Below, piece by piece: positions 38,518 to 49,010 of a DNA stretch of 64,000 nt. The stretch lies in assembly GCA_030068075.1 (NCBI GenBank), contig CM057841.1, positions 5,279,565-5,343,564 on the forward strand, given 5' to 3'. Below the pieces are notes generated by a model, which saw only the letters and a program-made list of their open reading frames with translations, was not told where the DNA came from and did no database searches. The position numbers were made by a program, and so were the translations under genes. Each line of letters opens with the position of its first letter. Within the stretch, counting starts at the first letter, position 1. The DNA comes from Paguma larvata. Lineage: Eukaryota > Chordata > Mammalia > Carnivora > Viverridae.

Positions 38518-39080
38518 GATCTGTCCATTTCTGATAGAGGGGTAGTGTGGTCTCCAACTTTGATAGAGAGTTCATCTGTTTCTCCTTGTCATTCTTGTCA
38601 GTCTGTCAATTTTTGCCTCATATAGTTTGATGACAGACACACACAGATTAAGGAATTTTACAGCTTCTTAGCAAATTAACCCCTTTATCAGTATGTAATG
38701 CCTTCTTCATCCCTGGTGACTCTCCTTGCTTTGAGGTCTGCCCTGTCTTAAATTAATATAGGTCCACCTGCCTTCTTTTAACTAGTGTTAGTGTATCCTG
38801 CTAACAGTATATTTTTCTCATTACATTTATTTTCAACATGTATGTGTCTTTATATTTACTGTGGGTTGGGTTTCTTATAGACAATCTATAGTTGGGTCTT
38901 ATTTTTTGATCCGTTCTATCTCTGTCTTATAATTAGAGCATTTAGAAAAATAACACTGATGTTCCAAGTGATTATTGATATAGAGGGATTAATATTTACC
39001 GTATTTGTCACTGTTTTCTATCTGTTGTCTTTGTTCCTGTTTTTGCATTCCAATCTTTCAGCCTGGAATAAACCTTTCTC

Positions 39081-39588
39081 TCTGCTCAGAATACCCAGAC
39101 ACTTTGCCTACTCAGACTGTCTATGATCAGAGATGCCGTTGGGGAAATGAACCTACCAGGTGGGGTGCCACCTGGGAGTGTTTAAAATCTCCTGATGCCC
39201 AGGCCTCACCCCAGAGATTTTGTGTAAATTAGTCTGTGGTGGCGGCAAAGCTCACCCGGTGTTGGCTGACGCACAGCGAGGTTGAGGCGCCTGACTGGGT
39301 TAATCAGGAAGCACCTTCAGGAGATAGCTCTGAGCAGCACTGAGATTCTTCAGGATAGGGGTCAAAAGGAATCGGTGCTGTCTGTGGAGCCAGCACTAAT
39401 GTCTACAGTCTTTGGGGCCCAGTGACAGTGTTTTATGCAGCCGGTTTCCAGGTCACATCATTTTATTTGCATGGATGGGAGCAGCTTCATTCCGAGGCCT
39501 TCTCCAAATTTTGATGTCCCAATCTAGATCGCGAGGTTTCGTTCTTCTCACCAGAATTTCCACGTCCTTTTTCTCTCTCCACGAACAG
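39081..39588 (+). other. Gene 2 intron before KRAB-B
   Basis: A unique segment. Part of it (TGGGAGCAGCTTCATTC near 39476) parallels the stretch before gene 1 KRAB-B (about 3566-3590). It leads into the TCTCTCTCCACGAACAG acceptor. Confidence 0.55.
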
Positions 39589-39684
39589 GCTGTCCTCTGC
39601 CCAAACCAGAGCTGATGTACCCAGTGGGGCAGAGCCCAGAGTTACAGACACTGCAGAGAGGCCTCTTCCCTAGAAGCTGCCCAG
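39589..39684 (+). CDS. ZNF460: Gene 2, KRAB-B-like exon
   Basis: 96 nt, acceptor ACGAACAG, donor GTAGGTGC. In phase with KRAB-A it reads GCPLPKPELMYPVGQSPELQ and then TLQRGLFPRSCPG, collinear with the gene 1 B-box but diverged after PEL (the LE.GQE core is changed). No stop is present and both splice sites are sound. As I recall, human ZNF460 goes straight from KRAB-A to the spacer, while ZNF543 has this exon. Because 96 is a multiple of three, inclusion or skipping both keep frame. Whether it is used needs RNA evidence. Confidence 0.75.
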
Positions 39685-40559
39685 GTAGGTGCCAACAGTG
39701 GCCAGTGGGGGTCATGGCAGCTTGCAGACAGCAGAGTGATTACTGCCCCTAGAGTTTATGGAAGTTTTACTCTTGTGGCCTCTCTAGAGGCTTAGGATGC
39801 ATGGAGCCTTGTAACCCGAGGTCCTTTTGCCTGTACCCCCGACCCCATCAAAATGTCCAATGCTCTTGGAGAGGCGTGGGGCCTATTAGGTAAGAAGTTC
39901 AGGTTCTTGACTCCAGCTACTTGGGTGTAAAAACTAGCTGTGACACAGCGGCCTTGTGGCCCCAGGAAAGGTGTGTCATCTCACGGTGCCTTCATATAAG
40001 TTCAGCCACTGTGAACCCAGCTGCTCTCACTGATGTATTCCAGAATCTTGGGGGCTCAGCACATGAGAAGTACTTTTCTCACCCAAGAACCATGTGGGTC
40101 CACCTGCAGCTGTGTGCCACACAGTTACTCAGGGACTGGCTACCTTTTGTCGTCAACATGAGACTCTCAGGGTGTCCTGGCATCTAGCTGGCAGAGGCGA
40201 AATGAGCGAAGAAAGGGAGGTGTCATATCCACTATTTCTCCTCGCATTCTATCTGGCCACGCTTAGGTGCCTGGCGCTGGGAAATGAGGCTGAGCTGTGT
40301 GTCCAAGAGAGGAGCCAATGGTTTGGTGAGCGTAGTCTGTTCCGCTCAGTCTATTCCTGAAAACTGTTAGCAATAATAGTTTCTACCTCATTGGGCAGTT
40401 TGAGGATGTACCAGATTGTGTGACGCTGGTTCACACTGACCCTGACCCACAGTGCGTGCGTGGCTCAGCCAAAATAAGCTATTGGCGCTATTCACGTCGT
40501 AATATTAGTCGTCGCAAATAATGATAGTAGCTCAAGTTGTTTTCTGAACTGCAAGGAGA
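39685..40559 (+). other. Gene 2 last intron, unassigned part
   Basis: No exon or clear repeat seen. Confidence 0.5.
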
Positions 40560-41480
40560 CCATCCCTCCTCTGCCTCTCAGCCTTTCCCACCTTCTCCAT
40601 CCATCCATTCTCCAAGGGTCCATTAGACACTCAGTCACTTCCTGACTCTGTATCTTCGTACCCCTCCTGTTTGCTTAACCTTCAAGGTAACATTTCACCT
40701 TTGTTTCCCCAAATTTGGGCTGCTGAGGCCCTGGGGACATCAGGTGTGGTGACTGGTGCCACCGCAGAGCCAGGCTCTCCCCTCTGGTGGGCCCTTGGTC
40801 TGTTCAGCCCCTCAGAGTCTGTTCTCAATCTTCGCCCTTGTCCCCAGTCTCACGTCTGTGAATGTGTGAAAGACACTTGACCTCAACATGCCTAAGAGGG
40901 AGCTCAACATGATTTTGCCTGCTCCTCCCACCTCCCATGCAGGTCAGAAGGCCGGGTGCGACCTCAGATCACTCCTCAGCTCTTCCGTCTCCACCAGCCC
41001 TACAGCTAGACAACCTGTCCGTTTTACACAAACGTCTCCACTACCTCCCCTACTAACTGTGACCCGTCCCCACACTCCTAAGCCCAGCTAGTCTCCCTGC
41101 ATCCTCTGCGCACCTCTGGTCTGTGCCGTCTCCCACACTGGCTCCTGCAGCCGCTTAGACCTTGTTCCAGAACTTCACTTCCTCCCCCCTCCACCCACCA
41201 CTGGTGTCTCAGCGTATTTTCATGTTAAAAATTGTCTGTGTTCTGCTGTTGCTTGCTCTTCAACCCTCACATGTTGATCTAAATCTCTCTTGTGTGTAGC
41301 TTTCCTTCTCACCCCCTAGAGGAGCTCTTTGACCATGGCCATTTCCCGCACTAGAGTCCAGATCGCAGTTTTCAGGGAACTTCCTTCTTCACTTCTTTTC
41401 TGCTTCTTCTGCACCTTTATCCAACCTCTGCTCAACATAAAAATATGCTTAGTTGCCTCACATTTGGGGAAAGTAAATTA
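40560..41480 (+). repeat. L2 LINE fragment, sense
   Basis: CT-rich sequence with the L2-type order GAGCTCAACATGATTTTGCC, TGCTCCTCCCACCTCCC and later pyrimidine-rich segments. Ancient and diverged; boundaries approximate. Confidence 0.5.
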
Positions 41481-41589
41481 AAAAGGCTTATACCTCTCCC
41501 GTGTCTGCACAATGGCGTCAACTCCACTTTCCCCGTATAACCAGTCTTCTTGGAAAAATTGTCTCCTTGCGAGAGATGTCTACATTTGT

Positions 41590-42540
41590 GTTCCATACCT
41601 CCCATGTACCATTATTTTCTTGCACTTTTTGAGTGAGGTGTAACTCATGTGCTATGTTGTGCAAAAGCCTTAAGTGGTCAGCTTGATGAATCTTTGTGTA
41701 TATCCCAAGCCACATAACCACCACTACGCTAATATATACCATGGTGCTCCCCATCTGCGGTTTCACTTACCTGCGGACAACCACGGTCCAAAAGCAGATG
41801 ATCGTCCTTCTGATGTAACAGCAAAAGGTCAATAGTAGCCTAATGCTGTATCACACGCCTGCGTCATTCACCTCCCTTCATCTCCTCATCTAGGCATTTT
41901 ATCATCTCACAAGAAGGATGAGTGCCGTATAATAAAATATTTTCAGATAGAGAGCATATTCGTGTAACTATTATTCCAGCGTTTGTTACAATTGTTCTAT
42001 TTTATTATTAGTTATTTTTGTTCATCTCTTATGTGACAAATGTCTATGTTAACCTTTAGGTATGTATATACAGGGACAAAACATAGTATATATATAGGAT
42101 TGATACTACCCGCAATTTCAGGGACCCAATGGGGGTCTTGATACAAATCCCCTGGAGATAAGGGGGGCTGCTGTAGAATATTTCCAGCACCTTGTCAGGG
42201 TCTCATGCCTTGAACAGCCCCTTCTGCTAGGTAGCCCCTATTTAGACGATCAGCGTAGATTTATTTTGACTGTTGAACCCCACCATATGCTGTCTGTATA
42301 TGTGTCTCCTCTTGGTCATCGTTATGTCTGTGAGATTATTTTTGTGTGGTTGCCTATGGTTGAGAATTTTTCACTCAATACAGTATGATGTCTCATTGTG
42401 TGAAAAACTGCCATTCATTTATCTGTTCCCCTCTGGACAGGCATTCTTGTCATTTTCATCTTACTGCTGCCGAGAACATTCTTGTCATGTGTTTCGGTGC
42501 CGATAGGCACTGATTTCTGTGAGGAACGGACTCTGGTATG
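41590..42540 (-). mobile_element. Old L1M 3' region, antisense, split by a Tigger MITE
   Basis: Left piece about 41590-41736 and right piece 42176-42540 (with TTCACTCAATACAGTATGAT and ACTGCCATTCATTTATCTGT) resemble reversed L1M 3' UTR and flank the inserted element. Confidence 0.6.
41739..42173. mobile_element. Non-autonomous Tigger-type DNA transposon (MITE)
   Basis: Inverted ends GTGCTCCCCATCTGCGG and the inverse of GAGATAAGGGGGGCTG, with TA on both sides (41737-41738 and 42174-42175). The interior near 42060-42120 (ACAAAACATAGTATATATAT, GATACTACCCGCAATTTCAG) is like the ends of Tigger1/2 elements. No transposase sequence. Confidence 0.8.
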
Positions 42541-42779
42541 TTTCCGGGTCAGATTGGCTTGATTGGAAACTGCCAGGCAGTTCTGCAGAATGGCCACCCC
42601 CTTTCATGTTCCCGCCATTCACATGTGAAAGTGCCAACATTGTCCTCTTCGTTCTTTGAGGCCCCGTGGGGGGTTCCTCTGTACCACAGCACTGAAAATA
42701 TTCCTGGTAAGGACACAGCTTTGCTCCCAGTTTCCAAATACGGCAACGATCATCGTGATAATGGGTAAAGGCCCACAGT

Positions 42780-43020
42780 TTACTGAACGCCCCTGCAGGG
42801 GGCAGGAGCTAGCACCGTGCTGAGTATTTTACAGGTCTTTTCTCATTCAACCTTCAGGGCGGTCTGTGAGGCAGAAGCTGAGTCTCTCAGTGTTTCCGAC
42901 CAGGAGGTTGAGATGGGAATAGCTAAATAATTTGCACAACATCTGCTCACTTGGTGCAAGCGAAACGTGAGCCAAGGGTTCGGGCTGCAGAGTGGACACT
43001 TAACTTCCGTGCTGTGTGAG
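42780..43020 (-). repeat. MIR SINE, antisense
   Basis: A reversed MIR: CTCATTCAACCTTCAGGGCG, GAGGCAGAAGCTGAG, AAATAATTTGCACAACAT, then the head part. Another reversed MIR fragment lies at about 43480-43660. Confidence 0.65.
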
Positions 43021-43159
43021 CTCATAGTGCCACAAAGACTTTTCCGATTGTGTCTTGGAGTCTCTGCCCCTGATCTCCTGGGACCTTCCTTGTCTCCTTG
43101 CTCTGGCGGTGACTTTAATGTTGGCTCATGAGGCCTCTCACGGACCATGCCTTTTTATT

Positions 43160-43334
43160 TTTCCTCCCCAAGTATATTTATTTATTTTGAGAGAGAGAGT
43201 GGAAGTGGGAAAGAGAGAGGCCAGAGAGAGAGGGGGACAGAGATCTGAAGCAGGCTCTGCGCTGATAGCAGAGGACCCAATGTCGGGCTCAGACTCACAA
43301 AATAAGATCATGACCTGAGCCACCCAGGTGACCC
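43160..43334 (-). repeat. SINEC-type SINE, antisense, shortened
   Basis: TATTTATTTATTTTGAGAGA to GAGCCACCCAGGTGACCC. Part of the head is deleted; CGGACCATGCC and TGGACCGTTC-like flanks. Confidence 0.85.
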
Positions 43335-43710
43335 ATGGACCGTTCTTTTTATTCTTCAGTACTCTCCAAGATGAATACATACATTCTTACACTGTGAGTT
43401 TACATGCTTCCTAATTGGGTCCCAGATGTGTATTATGTGACTAACCCATGATAAACAATCAGAGCTAACGTGGGTTATGTTTTGCTCAGTGTCTGGCACC
43501 ATACTGAACATGGTCCACATAGTGAACGTGGCAAATGCAGGATTTCACTTCATCCTCATGGAGTCCTAAAGGCCGGGCTCTTTTTTTAGCTTTATTCTTG
43601 AGAAGACAAAATGAGGGCCAAAGGAATTTGAATGCCTTGTAAGGTGCCACAGAGCTAATACTAAGTTCTGGTGGGACTTGGGCCTAGGGTTTCTGTGGTC
43701 CAAAATCATG

Positions 43711-43770
43711 ATTTTTTTTTTAATGTTTTATTTGTTTTTGAGAGAGAGAGAGAGACAGCATGAGTGGGAA
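43711..43770 (-). repeat. SINEC-type SINE tail scrap, antisense
   Basis: Only TTTTTAATGTTTTATTTGTT plus GAGAGAGAGAGAGACAGCAT remains, about 70 bp before the gene 2 finger-exon acceptor. Confidence 0.75.
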
Positions 43771-43841
43771 ATGAAATGGCAATTTTGTTTTTCTGTGTTG
43801 CCATCTCTAATAGGCCCTTCTGTGTATTGTATTCTCTTCAG

Positions 43842-45700
43842 GTCATAATACAAAACCTGAGACTGCTGAGCTTTCCCCTTCTCACCTTGCCTTGTCTGAG
43901 GAAATCTCACCACAGGAGCGGCTGACTCCGCACACCCCAGGGGACTCCCAGCTGGGGCAAGGCAAGAATCAGGATAGACCATCAGATGTGCTGGAAGGCC
44001 ACTTGGAACCAGGGATAGACCCCCTGATGGAGAAGCTCCCTGGGCATATGAAGCCTGAACATGATGGTTTAGGGACAGATGATGGTCTACACTCAAGGAC
44101 TGTACAGGAGCTGATCCCTGCGGGACATATCCTCCATGAATGTGACTCACAGGGACCACTGAAAGATCCCTTGATTCACGAATTGATTCAGGAAGGGAAA
44201 CATCCCTGTAAGTGTGCAGAATGCAGGAAAGCGTTTACCAAGAACTGCTTTCTTGTTCGACATGAGCAGGTTCACTCTGGAGTGAAGCCCTATGAGTGCA
44301 CAGAGTGCGGCAAAACTTTCAGCAAGAGCAAACACCTCCTCCAGCACTACATGATCCACACCGGGGAGAGGCCCTACGAGTGCATGGAGTGCAGGAAGGC
44401 CTTCAACCGCAGGTCCCACCTCACGAGGCACCAGCGGATTCATACTGGAGAGAAGCCTTATCAGTGCAGCGAGTGTGGAAAGGCCTTCACCCACCGCTCC
44501 AATTTAGTCTTGCATAACAGAAGCCACACTGGAGAAAAACCCTTTGTGTGCAAAGAGTGTGGGAAAGCCTTCCGAGATAAAACAGGTTTCCTTCGACACT
44601 GCATCATCCACACGGGAGAGAAGCCCTTTGAGTGCATGGAGTGTGGGAAGGCCTTCAACCGTCGCTCACATCTCACATGGCACCAGCAGATTCACACTGG
44701 AGTGAGACCCTTTGAATGCGACGAATGTGGGAAAGCCTTTTGCGACAGCACAGACCTCATTCAGCACTATGTCATCCACACGGGGGAGAAGCCATACAAG
44801 TGCCTTGAGTGCGGGAAGGCCTTCTACCGCCGGTCACACCTCAAGCAGCACCAGCGGAGTCACACCGGGGAGAAGCCCTATGTGTGCAGTGAGTGCGGAA
44901 AGGCCTTCACCCACTGCTCCACTTTCATCTTGCACAAAAGGGCCCACACCGGAGAAAAACCCTATGAGTGCAAAGAATGTGGGAAAGCCTTTAGCAACCG
45001 TTCCGACCTCATCCGACACTTTAGCATCCACACTGAGGAGAAGCCTTATGAGTGCATGGAGTGCGGGAAAGCCTTCAACCGCCGCTCATACCTCACGAGG
45101 CACCAGCGGATTCACAGTGGAGAGAAGCCCTATGTGTGTGTGCAGTGCGGCAAAGCCTTCTGCCAGAGGGCAAACCTCATTCGACACGCCATCATCCACA
45201 CCGGGGAGAAGCCCTATGAGTGCAGTGAGTGCGGAAAGGCCTTCACCTACTGCTACACTTTCATCTTGCACAGAAGGGCCCACGTTGGAGAAAAACCTTT
45301 CGAGTGCAAAGAATGTGGGAAAGCCTTCAGCACTAGGAAAGACCTCATTCGACACATCAGCATCCACGCCGGGGAGAAGCCCTACGAGTGCATGGAGTGC
45401 GAGAAGGCCTTCAGCCAACGCTCAGGGCTCATGAGGCACCAGCGGATTCACAGTGGAGAGAAGCCCTATGAGTGCGTCGAGTGTGGGAAATCCTTCTGCT
45501 GGAGCACAAGCCTCATTAGACACTCCGTCATCCACACCGGGGAGAAACCCTATAAGTGCAGTGAGTGCGGAAAGGCCTTCAACCGCAGCTCCTCCCTCAC
45601 TCAGCATCAGAGGATTCATACTGGGAGACCCTCTGTCAGTGTCGGCGCAACAGAAGTGGGGAGACCCTTGACGAGCAGGCAGTCCACCATCACCCTCTAA
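43842..45700 (+). CDS. ZNF460: Gene 2 terminal exon: spacer and 17 C2H2 zinc fingers (ZNF460-like, ZNF543 features)
   Basis: The TTCTCTTCAG acceptor leads in phase into [20 protein letters not shown], a spacer of about 122 residues, then 17 Kruppel fingers (about 44206-45630) and a short tail ending SRQSTITL. All Cys/His ligands are intact. Fingers 1, 3 and 15 have changed CXXCG glycines (CRK, CRK, CEK); the linker after finger 10 is TEEKP. Fingers 9-12 (44879-45214) and 13-16 (45215-45550) form an exact 336-bp tandem repeat. Joined exons give 703 codons. The N terminus and [14 protein letters not shown] recall human ZNF460, whereas fingers 5-9 recall ZNF543; orthology is therefore mixed. Expected role: nuclear DNA-binding repressor via KRAB/TRIM28. 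Compared with gene 1 the tail is cut short at TAA where gene 1 has CAA. Confidence 0.95.
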
Positions 45701-46185
45701 GCGCTCCATTGGGGGAAGACTTTTTGAATGTAGCCACTAAGGAAACCTCTTATTCAGAATCTGATCGTTCATACCAAAGAGAAACCCTTCTGTTGGAGGA
45801 TATCCGTTATCATCTGAGGAGTCCTAGTGGAAATTCACCCAGCCTAGAGCCTTATTCTACATCTGAGAACTCATGTAGGAGCACAATCCAGTCATTCTCA
45901 TGCACCTAGCAGAACAGTCGGCCCCATTTTTCTTCTCAGTTTACACTGCAAAATTGTCTCAGGGATATTTAAACAAAGGAGGAGGAGATATAAGAGAAAC
46001 ACAACCACGGTTCTTTTCAGACTTCTGTGACAAGCCTGTGACAGTTTCTTGTTCCTTATCTTATTTGGGGAGGGGGAAGTGTTTCAGAGATCAGAGGGCC
46101 TGTCCCTTTTATCTTGTATATACCTTCGCTGCTGTCCATTGTCAGGACAGTTGAGACAGTTGAGGGTGTGTTGGAAACCTTTATT
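45701..46185 (+). other. ZNF460: Gene 2 3' UTR with former coding tail
   Basis: Bases just after the stop remain very close to the coding tail and 3' flank of gene 1 (13886-14090), for example TTTTTGAATGTAGCCACT and GAGCCTTATTCTACATCTGA. This is untranslated relic of the longer C terminus. A possible AATAAA signal lies further on, at about 46699. Confidence 0.75.
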
Positions 46186-46281
46186 TATTTATTTATTTAT
46201 TTTTCTTTCCACACTCACTGAGATGGCTTTATTCAATGGTCACCCATATGACAGGGTTCCTCCCGGGCCCCACAGTCCCTT
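46186..46281 (-). pseudogene. Very short retrocopy (mRNA 3' end), antisense
   Basis: Reading the minus strand, a GC-rich segment leads to CATTGAATAAAGCCATCTCA (polyadenylation signal), ends about 20 nt later and is followed by an AAAT-rich tail. The insert is flanked by GGAAACCTTTATT (46173-46185) and GAAAACCTTTATT (46282-46294), a near-perfect 13-bp duplication. This is what L1 machinery leaves when it copies a cellular mRNA. The parent gene is not recognised. Confidence 0.7.
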
Positions 46282-46295
46282 GAAAACCTTTATTG

Positions 46296-47229
46296 AAGGC
46301 CTTTGTTCTACAACAGCATCCCTACCTTTGAGTAACATAAGTCTTAATGAGAAATATGAAAACTTGAGTTATGAAAGACTCATTTCAGGAGATAAAAATG
46401 TATGTATATATGAGCCCACTGTAGCACACTCTTAAGACTTAGATTTTTTTTTAAAACACAGTGTTGTTGTTTTTTTCAGGTGTATTTAATCATTCACTTA
46501 TACTTGCTCTTGATCTACTTGTTTATTGTTTTTTCCTATATTTTTCTGTGCGATGAGGAACGCAGCGTAGCCGTAGCCGTGTGACCTTCTCAGATGAATT
46601 CTCTGATTGTGGTTCCTGAGCTTCCCTAGTTCTCCTTACAGAGGCTTCACCCAAGTCCGCCTCACTTGTTTTCTATGGGTTGAATTAGAGCCAAAACAAA
46701 ATAAAACACATAACTAAATTAATCTTTAAAAAAAAACAAAAAAAAAACAGAGAAACGCCAAAAACCAGAGAGAAAGAATCTCAGTTTTAATCTTACAGAA
46801 GGTTATGTGAGGATTCACTGTTGAGGAAACATGACTAGACTTCTAGCAGATGAAATGGGCAAGTCCACATGCAGACGTATGTGAGTTTCACAGTTGTTTC
46901 CATGACTTTAGTTCCAGTATAACTAACAACTAGTACCTTTATCAGTGTCTTTTGGAATTCCTTCTTTGTTTTTTTTGTGGGGAGTTGTTTTGTTTTGTTT
47001 TGAGCTACATGTTATAGTATTACCTCACATTAAGAAATACGCTGTATAGAAAGATATAAAAATAATCATGCATTCACCCTGAACCCTCCTCAGAGCCTCC
47101 TATATCACCACAGGCGTACTTCTGGATTGCCATCCTAGGCCAAGCCATTTTTCATTGCATTGATTCATGGCATTATTGTGAAGGGACTTCTTAATCCTTT
47201 TCGAGTCATGTTTAAGAAGTCTTAAGAAA
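46296..47229 (+). other. Gene 2 downstream flank, unassigned
   Basis: Includes the AATAAA at about 46699 and an A-rich patch (46727-46750). The end may already be old L1. No gene seen. Confidence 0.5.
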
Positions 47230-48307
47230 GCTCTCTGTCCTGAATACTTTTTCCTGTGTTTTCTCCTAAAAGTTTTATAGTTTTACATTGTGCATATAAA
47301 TCTCTGATCCATGTTGAGTTAATTTTTGTATTACCATGTGAGGTTTAGGTTGAGTTTCTTTCTTGTATTTTTGCTTTAGGATGTTCAGTTGACTGGCACC
47401 ATTGGTTGAAAACTAGACTACAGTATTATACCTCCACTGAATTATGTTTACTCCTTAGTCAAAAATCAGTTGGGCATATTTATGTTGGTCTATTTCTGAG
47501 TCTCTATATATCTCATTGATTTGTATATCTAAACTTCTGCCAGTACCAAACTATCTTGATTACTGTAGCTTTCGATAAATCTTAAAATTGGGTGAAGTGA
47601 TTTCTCCCCTTTTATCCTTTTTAAAAGTTGACTTAGCTTTCCATATCAGTTTTTTTCCCTTGGCTTTCTGTATACACTTTATCATGTGCTTGTCTGTATA
47701 TAGAAAACATCTTGCTGGGAATTTGATGATAGACATTACATTAGTCTTTGGATCATTTTGGTGAGATTTGGCATCTTTACTATTTTGACTCTCAGTCCAT
47801 AAACGTGGTATGTCTCTTCATTTATTTAGATCCTTTATGGTTTATTTCACTAGTGTTTTGTAATTTTCCACTTGTAGATTCTGAACATACTTTGTTAGAT
47901 TTTTATTTCGGCACTGTATTTGGAGTCATTGTATGTTATATGGAGGTTTTAATTCCAGTTTGCCCATGATCATTACTGTTACAGAGAAATACGATTCATT
48001 TTGATATGTTGACCTTGCCTCCTGCGACTTTGCTGAATTCACTTATTCTAGCAGAATTTTTTGTAGATTCCTCAGGATTTTCTTCATAAACAGTAATGGT
48101 ATCAGCAAATAGCAAACATTTTTTGTCTTCTTCCTAATCTGTATCCCTTTCATTTCTTTTTCCTGTCTTTATTGTACTAGCTAGAACTTACAGTACAGTG
48201 TTGAATAGAAGGGCGAAAGAGGACATACTTGCCTAATTTGTAATATTAACAAGAAAGTAATCAGTGTTGATTATTATATACGAAGAACAGCTGTGGGTTT
48301 TTTGTTT

Positions 48308-48560
48308 TTACTTTTTTTAAAACTTTAATTCCAGTGCTGTTAACAAACAGCATTACATTAGTCTCAGGTGTACAATTTAGTGACTCAGGAGTTCCATTTA
48401 TTACTCATTGCTCATCGAGGTAAGTGTACTCTTAAATCCCCTTCAGCTAATTCATCCATCCTCCCCAATCACCTCCCCTCTGCTAACTATCTGTTTGTTG
48501 TCTATAATTGTCTATTTTTTAGTTTGTCACTTTTATGTGTATATATATATTCTTTATCTA
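48308..48560 (-). mobile_element. Carnivore L1 3' end nested in old L1, antisense
   Basis: A T-rich start, then TTAATTCCAGTGCTGTTAAC, TTAGTCTCAGGTGTACAATT and TAACTATCTGTTTGTTGTCT, the typical reversed carnivore L1 3' UTR. Confidence 0.75.
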
Positions 48561-48914
48561 GTTTGGAAAGTCATCCTAATTTGCTAAGAGCTTTCATTAT
48601 GAAAAGGGATTGAATTTTCGCAGAAGTTTTTTCTCCTTTGGCTGATGTGACAATGTGATTTTTCTTCTGTAGCCTGTTGATATGATGGATTGCTTGACTG
48701 GTTTTGAATGTCGAACTGGCCTTGCTTCCCTGTGGTAAACTGCATCAGCTCATGGAATATAAATATAATGTAGCAGCATTCTGTTTCCTAATATTTTGTT
48801 GAGGGCTTTTATGTCTAAAATCATGGGCATATTGGTGTACAGTTTTAATTCTTTTTTGTACTAATATTGGTGTCTGAATATTACATGCCTCCCAAAAATG
48901 AACTGGGAAGTGTT

Positions 48915-49010
48915 CCTCTTCTTTTCTTTCTTTTCTCTTTTCTCTTCTTTTCTTTCTTTTCTTCCTTCCTTCCTTCCTTTCTTTTCTGTTTTTTTCTTTC
49001 TTTTTTTTTC
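48915..49010. repeat. Pyrimidine-rich simple repeat (CTTTT/TTCC)n
   Basis: Nearly pure C/T on the + strand, with CTTTTCTTTCTTTTC and CCTTCCTTCCTTCC runs. The minus-strand lysine/glutamate/arginine-rich open frame here is an artefact of it. Confidence 0.9.

Larger units (their letters stand above)
35816..39080 (-). mobile_element. Old L1M, antisense, in gene 2 intron
   Basis: Starts with reversed L1M 3' UTR (AGCAGTTTTAGGTTCATAGC near 35844, AATGTATAATGACATGTTTC near 36046). It continues through reversed ORF2 relics (minus-strand pieces such as 37245-37427, with NNLPKNKAPGPDGFTGDFYQ, the reverse transcriptase KAPGPDG region) to about 39060. Four SINEs and a SINE scrap lie inside. Coding capacity is lost. 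Confidence 0.82.

Noticed and set aside
43892..43894. An internal ATG-like start giving a 602-codon finger-only protein for gene 2
   Set aside because: The frame is open upstream to a good splice acceptor at 43841 and joins KRAB exons in phase, so the exon is internal to a longer coding sequence.
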